The position numbers were made by a program, and so were the translations under genes. A DNA stretch of 5,065 nt from an uncultured Clostridia bacterium (lineage in GTDB: Bacteria > Bacillota > Clostridia > Oscillospirales > Ruminococcaceae): positions 1 to 5,065 of the forward strand of contig CALCSA010000256.1 in NCBI GenBank assembly GCA_937894185.1, given 5' to 3'. How positions within the stretch are numbered: the stretch's first letter is position 1; the number at the start of each line of letters is the position of its first letter. Shown in pieces: positions 1-4,404 of this stretch. The notes beneath the pieces were generated by a model. It saw nothing but the letters and a program-made list of their open reading frames with translations, searched no databases and had not been told where the DNA came from.

Positions 1-1497
1 TATACGCTGAAGGTCGCCAATTCCAGAGGGGGCATCTACGACCGCAACTTTCGCCCTTTGGTCAACGACACCCACCGGTATGTGGCCTCAGTGCTGCCCA
101 CTCCTCAGGCCGCCGCCGAGCTTCTGCGGGTGATGCCGGAGGGGGAGCGGGAATCGGTGATGGACCGGCTTTCCGGCGGACTTCCTTTTGCGCTGGAAGT
201 GCCCACCAACAATATTTACGCCGTGGGAATCGACGTGTTTCAAGTGCCCAACCGCTACACAGACAGTCAGTTGGCACCTCATCTGGTGGGCTATCTGGGG
301 GACGGGGGCCGCCGGGGAGTGTTTGGCATTGAGCGGTCCTACGACAGCCTTTTGGAGGAATCGGGAGCTACCTTTCAGGCAAAGTATCAGGTAGACGCCA
401 CCGGCCGCACCATGGAGGGCGGCGGGGTGGAAATCTTCCGGGAAAACGAGAGCTCTGCCGCCGGAGTGGTCCTTACGTTAGATAAGGAACTGCAGCTTCT
501 GACCCAAAACGCACTGGCTCAGGGCTGCGAAAAGGGGGCTGCCGTGGTGCTGGACATCGCTACGGGAGAGATTCTGGCTATGGCCAGCCTCCCCGCCTTT
601 GACCCAAACGACGTGGCCGCCAGCCTTAAAAGCACCGATGCTCCCTTTATCAACCGTGCTCTTTCCGGCTACAACATCGGCTCGGTCTTTAAGCTTGCCG
701 TAGCCTCCGCAGCGCTGGAAAGCGGCATCTCCGCCTCTTATCCCTATGTCTGCCAAGGCTTGATCGACGTGGGAGGACAGATGTTCCGCTGCAACAACCA
801 CGCGGTTCACGGCCCCCTTTCCATGGCCAAGGCTCTGGAGGTCTCCTGCAACACCTACTTTATCAATCTGGCCCAACAGATAGACCCCGGCTTTTTGCTG
901 GCTGTCTGCCGCCATCTGGGATTGGGAGAAGAAAGTGAGCTGGCCTCGGGCCTCACCGCTCAGGCGGGAAACCTTCCTACCTTAAAGGAGCTGAGCAGTC
1001 CGGCGGCTCTGGCCAACTTCAGCTTTGGACAGGGCAGCTCTCTGGCCACCCCCCTGCAAATCGCCCGGATCGTGTCCATCATTGGCAATGACGGAGCCGA
1101 CATCACCCCCAGTCTGGTGCGGGGCTTTACGCAGGATGGCCTTTCTTTTTCGGAGCGTGCTCCCAGTTATGCCGGCAGTCAGGTGCTCTCCTCCAAAACA
1201 GCCCGGAAAATGCAGGAGCTGATGGTGGGGGTAGTGGAGGACGGCAGCGGGCGCACCGCCCGCCCCCTTGTAGGAAGTGCAGGCGGCAAGACTTCCTCCG
1301 CCCAAACCGGCTTTGTCACCGGGGAGGGCGAGGATGCCAAGGAAATCGTCCACGCATGGTTTGCCGGATTCTACCCCGCCCGGCAGCCCCGCTACAGCAT
1401 TGTGATCTTTGTGGAGGGCGGAGAATCCGGCGAGCGGGTGGCGGCTCCCATCTTTAAGCAGATCGCCGACGGCATCGCCGCAAAGAACCTCTCCTAA
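1..1497 (+). CDS. Class B penicillin-binding protein (D,D-transpeptidase), 5'-truncated by window edge
   Basis: The product cross-links peptidoglycan stem peptides on the outer face of the cytoplasmic membrane. The reading frame is open from base 1. Codons 9-16 read RGGIYDRN, the conserved motif just after the membrane anchor of class B PBPs, so the true start and the transmembrane helix lie upstream; the internal TTG at 58 is not the start. The window holds 498 residues. A dimerisation-type region (GIERSYD near codon 109) is followed by the transpeptidase domain from about codon 155. The active-site Ser is in SVFK (codons 228-231), SCN is at 282-284, and FGQGSS is near 342. The third box at 430-432 is KTS, followed by SAQTG, where KTG is usual. 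No PASTA domain follows. It ends with TAA before a strong terminator, so it is the last gene of its transcript. The family is sure; which PBP (elongation, division or sporulation type) is not. Confidence 0.95.
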   Translation, partial: YTLKVANSRGGIYDRNFRPLVNDTHRYVASVLPTPQAAAELLRVMPEGERESVMDRLSGGLPFALEVPTNNIYAVGIDVFQVPNRYTDSQLAPHLVGYLGDGGRRGVFGIERSYDSLLEESGATFQAKYQVDATGRTMEGGGVEIFRENESSAAGVVLTLDKELQLLTQNALAQGCEKGAAVVLDIATGEILAMASLPAFDPNDVAASLKSTDAPFINRALSGYNIGSVFKLAVASAALESGISASYPYVCQGLIDVGGQMFRCNNHAVHGPLSMAKALEVSCNTYFINLAQQIDPGFLLAVCRHLGLGEESELASGLTAQAGNLPTLKELSSPAALANFSFGQGSSLATPLQIARIVSIIGNDGADITPSLVRGFTQDGLSFSERAPSYAGSQVLSSKTARKMQELMVGVVEDGSGRTARPLVGSAGGKTSSAQTGFVTGEGEDAKEIVHAWFAGFYPARQPRYSIVIFVEGGESGERVAAPIFKQIADGIAAKNLS

Positions 1498-1606
1498 GAT
1501 GGAATGTTCGGGTGGGTTGGACTGCCGATTCCTCCTCTGGTTTGAGAGGATTCCATGTTACCTTGGATGACAGCCCCCGGGTTGTATCAGTTCCTCTGGA
1601 TGTTAT
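1498..1606 (+). other. 3' UTR of the PBP gene with short inverted and direct repeats
   Basis: This stretch between the PBP stop codon and the terminator has no credible gene. ATGGAAT (1499-1505) can pair with ATTCCAT (1550-1556). Directly inside, CCTCT (1534-1538) pairs with AGAGG (1545-1549), and TCGG (1508-1511) can pair with CCGA (1525-1528), which would give a three-way-junction-like fold. TCCTCTGG occurs twice (1533-1540 and 1592-1599), and CAGCC/GGTTG (1571-1575/1580-1584) is a further small hairpin. The pairings are visible, but whether the RNA folds this way or has a role is unknown. Confidence 0.3.
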
Positions 1607-1648
1607 AAAAAGCGCAGCGACCAAGTGATAAAGTCGCTGCGCTTTTTT
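1607..1648 (+). terminator. Strong rho-independent terminator after the PBP gene
   Basis: A perfect 15-bp inverted repeat (1607-1621 with 1633-1647) encloses an 11-base loop. The GC-rich core is GCGCAGCGAC/GTCGCTGCGC, with A5 before it and T6 (1643-1648) after it. It should end transcripts from the PBP gene. Because the A-tract on the left reads as a T-tract on the other strand, it could also work in reverse, although no minus-strand gene is visible here. Confidence 0.92.
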
Positions 1649-1690
1649 GTATTCCTGCCACTTTTGTCCTCTTTCCTTTATCACTCTCCC

Positions 1691-1719
1691 TTGGGATTTT
1701 GCATAAACTGGCATAGATT
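1691..1719 (+). promoter_or_regulatory. Weak candidate SigA-type promoter for the DUF3343-desulfurase unit
   Basis: TTGGGA (1691-1696) and TAGATT (1714-1719) are 17 bases apart, each matching 4 of 6 consensus positions. The pair lies after the PBP terminator, where a new promoter for the next unit is expected. The predicted start would be near 1726. The match is poor enough that the true promoter may be elsewhere in 1649-1775. Confidence 0.3.
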
Positions 1720-1725
1720 TCTTGT

Positions 1726-1755
1726 GCCGTGGGCGGCAGCAGCACCGCACACGGC
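1726..1755 (+). other. Stable hairpin in the leader of the DUF3343 gene
   Basis: GCCGTG (1726-1731) pairs with CACGGC (1750-1755). After one G/A mismatch (1732/1749), GCGG (1733-1736) pairs with CCGC (1745-1748), around an 8-base loop. That makes ten base pairs with one mismatch. No T-tract follows on either strand, so it is not an intrinsic terminator. It lies about 20 bases before the ribosome-binding site and, if the candidate promoter is right, at the very 5' end of the mRNA, where it could protect the transcript. Confidence 0.45.
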
Positions 1756-1775
1756 CTTGTATTCAAAAAATTCAC

Positions 1776-1781
1776 GAGGTG
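1776..1781 (+). promoter_or_regulatory. Ribosome-binding site fixing the DUF3343 start
   Basis: GAGGTG lies five bases before the ATG at 1787. This sets the start at 1787 rather than at upstream in-frame ATG codons near 1625, which would place the coding region inside the terminator hairpin and have no such site. Confidence 0.8.
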
Positions 1782-1786
1782 AAAAC

Positions 1787-1999
1787 ATGGCAAACCCTAC
1801 CATACTAATGAGTTCGGTGACTTCGGCCCTGCGGGCGCAAAAGCTGCTGGAGCAAAGAGGAACCCGCTCCTATATCAGAAAGATTGCCAACAACCAAAAG
1901 CTGGGTGGTTGCGGCTATGGATTGGAAATTCAGGGAGATGTCAATACTGCGCTGAATCTGTTGTGGGCTGCCGGCATTCGGATTCTGGGAGTTTTATAG
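1787..1999 (+). CDS. DUF3343 / Se_S_carrier-like small protein (putative sulfur or selenium carrier)
   Basis: A 70-residue, cytoplasmic-looking protein with no signal or membrane segment. The layout fits the DUF3343 (Pfam Se_S_carrier) family: an N-terminal strand and helix (PTILMSSVTSALRAQKLL, residues 4-21), then a GGCGYGLEI motif (residues 40-48), then a C-terminal helix and GIRILG strand (63-68). C42 in that motif is the only cysteine, as expected of a residue that could carry a persulfide or selenosulfide; the family's carrier role is a prediction, not proven. The next gene, 66 bases downstream, is a cysteine desulfurase-family enzyme, the classical donor for such carriers, and no terminator separates them, so they probably form an operon. 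The family call was made by eye, not by a profile search. Confidence 0.78.
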   Translation: MANPTILMSSVTSALRAQKLLEQRGTRSYIRKIANNQKLGGCGYGLEIQGDVNTALNLLWAAGIRILGVL

Positions 2000-2034
2000 C
2001 ATCGATGGAACACAAAAGTTTTTCACATCTGCAA

Positions 2035-2061
2035 GGGTGTAACCATATACGGGGGTGTACC
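2035..2061 (+). repeat. Short tandem motif GGGTGTAACC / GGGTGTACC before the desulfurase start
   Basis: GGGTGTAACC (2035-2044) and GGGTGTACC (2053-2061) are near-copies 18 bases apart. The second sits within GGGGGTG (2051-2057), the only plausible SD site for the ATG at 2066 (8-base gap), so the first copy is a decoy or duplicate of the ribosome-binding region. It may be chance, or a binding site for a translational regulator. Confidence 0.35.
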
Positions 2062-2065
2062 TGAA

Positions 2066-3211
2066 ATGATTTATTTTGACAACGGAGCAACCACTTTCCC
2101 GAAGCCTCGGGAGGTAACCGGGGCTGTCCATCAGGCCATGACCCGTTACGGCGCCAATCCGGGCCGCAGCGGCCACGATCTGAGTATTCAGACATCCGCC
2201 AAGGTCTATGAGTCCCGGGAGGCTGCCGCCAAGCTTTTTGGTGTGGAGGACCCCGGCGAGGTGGTATTCACCTCCAACTGCACCCACGCCATCAACATCG
2301 CCCTTAAGGGATTGCTGCGGCCGGGGGATCACGTCATCCTCTCGGATTTGGAGCACAATGCCGTTCTGCGGCCCATCCACACCTTATCCCAAAACGGAAT
2401 CATCGGGTACGATGTTGCTGCCACTCACCCTCAGCCCCGGGATACGGTGGAGTCCTTTCGCCGTCTCATTCGCCCGGACACCCGGCTGATCGTCTGTACC
2501 CACGGCTCTAATGTCTTTGGCATCCGGCTGCCCATTGAGGAGCTGGCCCTTCTCTGCCGGGAAATGGATCTGTTTTTTCTGGTGGATGCCGCCCAAACCG
2601 CAGGGGTTCTGGAAATCAATGCTCCCCGCGTCGGCATCGACTTTTTGTGCACTGCCGGTCACAAGGGACTGTACGGGCCTTCCGGCACCGGGCTTCTTGT
2701 CACCGCCTTGGGTAGCAGCTTGGACACCCTGACAGAAGGAGGCACCGGCAGCTTTTCCGCCAGCTTTGAGCAGCCTGTGGAGATGCCGGACAGGCTGGAA
2801 AGCGGCACCGTCAACACGGTGGGGATTCTGGGATTGGGGGCAGGCATTGCCTTTGTACAGGAAAAGGGAACCGCTAACCTCTACCGCCATGAGATGCGGC
2901 TGGCTCAGGAAATCTTTCAGCAGCTTAAAAAGTTGCCCCAGGTCATCTTTTACACCCCCGACTTTGCAGAGGGCAGCCACCTGCCGGTTCTTTCCTTCAA
3001 CATCCGCGGGATGGCGTCGGAGGAGGTAACCGACGCCCTGTCGCGTCAGGGATTTGCCTTGCGGGGCGGACTTCACTGTGCTCCCTTGGCCCACCGGAAG
3101 ATGGGAACCTTGGAGCAGGGAGCGGTGCGCATCAGTGTGGGTGCTTTTAATACACGGGATCAGGCTCTTAAATTATGCGATGCCATAAAAAAAACTTGCC
3201 GCCACAGTTGA
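2066..3211 (+). CDS. Cysteine desulfurase-family protein (class V aminotransferase fold, EF2568-type)
   Basis: A PLP enzyme expected to release sulfur (or selenium) from cysteine (or selenocysteine) as an enzyme-bound persulfide. At 381 residues it is full length. The N-terminus IYFDNGATTFPKP is typical of the group. H97 in DLEHNAVLRP should stack on the PLP ring, D174 and Q177 in VDAAQTAG contact the cofactor, and K200 in AGHKGLYGPSGTG is the Schiff-base lysine. C338 in GLHCAPLAH is the expected catalytic cysteine, set in a short loop as in SufS-like enzymes. LESGTVN and RISVGAFNT are further conserved blocks. The start at 2066 follows GGGGGTG. The sequence resembles TIGR01977 (type member EF2568 of Enterococcus faecalis) more than IscS, NifS or SufS, and no iscU or sufU follows. 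With the DUF3343 carrier upstream, selenium or sulfur transfer is the likeliest role. The exact substrate is unproven. Confidence 0.9.
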   Translation: MIYFDNGATTFPKPREVTGAVHQAMTRYGANPGRSGHDLSIQTSAKVYESREAAAKLFGVEDPGEVVFTSNCTHAINIALKGLLRPGDHVILSDLEHNAVLRPIHTLSQNGIIGYDVAATHPQPRDTVESFRRLIRPDTRLIVCTHGSNVFGIRLPIEELALLCREMDLFFLVDAAQTAGVLEINAPRVGIDFLCTAGHKGLYGPSGTGLLVTALGSSLDTLTEGGTGSFSASFEQPVEMPDRLESGTVNTVGILGLGAGIAFVQEKGTANLYRHEMRLAQEIFQQLKKLPQVIFYTPDFAEGSHLPVLSFNIRGMASEEVTDALSRQGFALRGGLHCAPLAHRKMGTLEQGAVRISVGAFNTRDQALKLCDAIKKTCRHS

Positions 3212-3229
3212 ATTACCGCCACAATGTGG
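3199..3229 (+). repeat. Direct repeat CCGCCACA and palindrome CCACA-A-TGTGG around the -35/-10 of the cdaA leader promoter
   Basis: CCGCCACA occurs at 3199-3206, inside the last codons of the desulfurase gene, and again at 3216-3223, so the copies start 17 bases apart and bracket the TTGAAT -35 box. The second copy runs into an 11-base odd palindrome, CCACAATGTGG (3219-3229), which ends at the -10 box. This arrangement would suit an operator, but no known regulator was recognised. Confidence 0.35.
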
Positions 3230-3235
3230 TAGAAT
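3208..3235 (+). promoter_or_regulatory. Candidate SigA promoter with extended -10 for the cdaA leader
   Basis: TTGAAT (3208-3213), a 16-base spacer, then TAGAAT (3230-3235). TG at 3227-3228 followed by one base gives the extended -10 pattern TGnTAGAAT. The -35 box overlaps the TGA stop of the desulfurase gene. Transcription would begin near 3242, giving cdaA a leader of about 290 bases, or an independent RNA if it ends at 3426. It is the best promoter match in the window. Confidence 0.6.
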
Positions 3236-3380
3236 AGTATTATACGGGGAGTTGTCCCAAAAAGCAGATGCTTGAAAGTGCGCGCGGCCCCTGCCCTATG
3301 GATTGGTGCGGGCCGCTTCTGCTAGAATTCCCTTGAATGATAATTTGCTCTTGATTTGTGCCTTTTCAGCTAAAATGGTC

Positions 3381-3426
3381 TGCCGCCTATTTTATCCTAA
3401 AGGTCATCAGATCACCGGCATTTTTT
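3381..3426 (+). terminator. Weak intrinsic terminator candidate within the cdaA leader
   Basis: TGCCG (3381-3385) pairs with CGGCA (3416-3420), immediately followed by T6 (3421-3426). The 30-base loop can add CCT/AGG (3386-3388/3401-3403). The T-tract is good but the stem is short, so termination would be partial at best. The left arm can alternatively pair upstream (3264-3268), which is the logic expected of an attenuator. Confidence 0.35.
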
Positions 3427-3434
3427 CATTCTGT

Positions 3435-3458
3435 CGGGAATGTTTAACTGCGTTCCCG
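3435..3458 (+). other. Hairpin in the cdaA leader
   Basis: CGGGAATG (3435-3442) pairs with CGTTCCCG (3451-3458), eight pairs including one G-U, around an 8-base loop. It is followed at once by CCGC (3459-3462) pairing with GCGG (3469-3472). Neither is followed by a T-tract, so these are leader structure, not terminators. Confidence 0.4.
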
Positions 3459-3490
3459 CCGCTTACCTGCGGACCTCTCCAACTTCTAAT

Positions 3491-3513
3491 AAAAAACGCC
3501 GACGTTGGTCGGC
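3491..3513 (-). terminator. Intrinsic terminator read on the minus strand, just upstream of cdaA
   Basis: On the minus strand a perfect six-pair stem, GCCGAC/GTCGGC (3513-3508 with 3503-3498) with a CAAC loop, is followed by G and T6 (3496-3491). On the plus strand the same hairpin has no T-tract. It would stop antisense transcripts coming out of cdaA. No minus-strand gene is seen, so its purpose is unclear. Confidence 0.5.
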
Positions 3514-3518
3514 TGCCC

Positions 3519-3528
3519 GGGAGGGTGG
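3519..3528 (+). promoter_or_regulatory. Ribosome-binding site deciding the TTG start of cdaA
   Basis: GGGAGGGTGG sits three bases before TTG 3532, with its GGAGGG core (3520-3525) six bases away. No SD site precedes the alternative in-frame TTG at 3505, which lies in a hairpin loop. ACCTCTCC (3473-3480) could pair with GGGAGGGT (3519-3526) at seven of eight positions and hide this site. Confidence 0.8.
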
Positions 3529-3531
3529 ATC

Positions 3532-4404
3532 TTGTCGGATATCCGAAGTGCTTTGGCCACATTTTGGGAAAACCTGCGGGGCATTGTCAACACGGTGGGT
3601 TTGGCCGATATTCTGGACATTCTCATTGTAGCTTTTTTAATCTATCATGCTGTGCGGTTGGTGCGGGAAACCCGGGCCATGCAGCTGGTAAAAGGCATTG
3701 TGCTAATCTTAGTCATGTATGTGTTGGCGCTTTATCTTAAGCTCACCACCCTTTCATTTTTCATCACCAACATTTTGCAGTGGGGGATTGTGGCGCTGGC
3801 CATTGTCTTTCAGCCAGAGCTTCGTCGTGCTTTGGAACAGGTGGGGCGCTCCAAGCTTTCCAGTTCTCTGTTCCGGGAAGCGGAACCCGGCGATGACCTT
3901 CCTCTGAAAAAGATGCTGGATGCTGTGTGCTCTGCCGCTGTCTACCTGTCTGAGCGCAACACCGGTGCTTTGATGGTGCTGGAGCGGGAAACAAAACTAG
4001 GGGATGTGATCGGAACCGGAACCATCATCGATTCCGAGCCCACCACAGAGCTGATCTGCAATATCTTCTTCCCCAACTCCCCCCTGCATGACGGTGCGAT
4101 GGTGTTGCGGGGCGGGCGGCTTCATGCGGCCGGATGCTTTTTGCCTTTATCCTCCAACGATGAAATTGGGCGGGAACTGGGAACCCGTCACCGGGCAGCT
4201 TTGGGTATGAGTGAGGTTTCCGATGCGGTGATCGTGGTGGTGTCGGAGGAAACCGGCGCTATTTCCGTTGCCATGAACAGCCGCCTTCAGCGAAATCTTT
4301 CGGCTCAAAACCTTGCCAAGCTGCTGGAGGCTAAGATGTTCAGCTTGCGGCAGGGAGAGCCGGCCCCTGCCAATAAGCGCGGCTTTTGGAGGATGTTCCA
4401 ATGA
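3532..4404 (+). CDS. cdaA: Diadenylate cyclase CdaA (c-di-AMP synthase)
   Basis: A membrane enzyme that joins two ATP into cyclic di-AMP, the second messenger controlling potassium and osmolyte uptake and linked to cell-wall homeostasis in Firmicutes. From the TTG at 3532 it has 290 residues, slightly longer than Bacillus CdaA. Three membrane helices lie at about residues 25-43, 54-69 and 73-93, followed by the conserved QPELR (94-98). The DAC (DisA_N) domain follows: GTGTIID, then PLHDGAM with the DGA motif at 187-189, then GTRHRAALGMSE with RHR at 219-221. All signature residues are present, so the enzyme should be active. The C-terminus ends in a short basic tail (NKRGFW). It overlaps cdaR by ATGA, so the two are translationally coupled. 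Expression probably comes from the promoter at 3208-3235 through a long leader. Confidence 0.97.
   Translation: MSDIRSALATFWENLRGIVNTVGLADILDILIVAFLIYHAVRLVRETRAMQLVKGIVLILVMYVLALYLKLTTLSFFITNILQWGIVALAIVFQPELRRALEQVGRSKLSSSLFREAEPGDDLPLKKMLDAVCSAAVYLSERNTGALMVLERETKLGDVIGTGTIIDSEPTTELICNIFFPNSPLHDGAMVLRGGRLHAAGCFLPLSSNDEIGRELGTRHRAALGMSEVSDAVIVVVSEETGAISVAMNSRLQRNLSAQNLAKLLEAKMFSLRQGEPAPANKRGFWRMFQ
4388..4392 (+). promoter_or_regulatory. Ribosome-binding site of cdaR, inside cdaA
   Basis: GGAGG lies eight bases before the cdaR ATG at 4401 and within the last codons of cdaA. It supports the 4401 start over the in-frame ATG at 4452, which has no comparable site. Confidence 0.8.

Larger units (their letters stand above)
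3242..3531 (+). other. Long structured leader of cdaA, or a small RNA ending near 3426; class unknown
   Basis: No credible gene lies in this stretch. By-eye pairings are GCGGCCC (3284-3290) with GGGCCGC (3310-3316), AGCAGA (3263-3268) with TCTGCT (3318-3323), and GGGGA (3246-3250) with TTCCC (3328-3332), forming one stacked arm. Two alternatives compete. GGGA/TCCC (3247-3250/3255-3258) is one. The other joins GCAGA (3264-3268) to TCTGC (3379-3383) and GCTTGAAAG (3270-3278) to CTTTTCAGC (3362-3370, one mismatch). Further hairpins lie at 3435-3458 and 3459-3472. I could not match this to a known riboswitch (including the ydaO c-di-AMP class), T-box or 6S RNA. It could be regulatory or a set of chance pairings. 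Confidence 0.4.

Noticed and set aside
58..60. TTG at 58 as the start of the PBP gene
   Set aside because: The same frame is open to base 1 and encodes the conserved RGGIYDRN motif just before it, so the gene starts upstream of the window.
1506..1530. T-box-like GGGTGG segment in the PBP 3' UTR
   Set aside because: The conserved T-box sequence is absent, no aminoacyl-tRNA or amino-acid gene follows, and the terminator is perfectly self-paired with no antiterminator overlap.
1625..1786. Upstream extension of the DUF3343 frame to an ATG at 1625
   Set aside because: It would begin inside the terminator loop and span the hairpin at 1726-1755. The family-like sequence and a good SD start at 1787.
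1454..1793. Minus-strand open frames (98 and 68 codons) across the PBP end and the following gap
   Set aside because: They run through the PBP coding region and the terminator hairpin, have no convincing ribosome-binding site and resemble no family.
3351..3376. Second promoter TTGATT...TAAAAT in the leader
   Set aside because: The spacer is only 14 bases, too short for a normal SigA promoter.
3242..3426. 6S RNA or ydaO (c-di-AMP) riboswitch
   Set aside because: The length (about 185 bases) suits 6S, but the 5' and 3' ends do not pair into a closing stem. The GGGGGACC-type core expected of ydaO is missing.
3303..3740. 145-codon plus-strand open frame overlapping the cdaA start
   Set aside because: It is out of frame with cdaA and covers a structured leader. 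It has no SD and no recognisable domain; it is a shadow frame.
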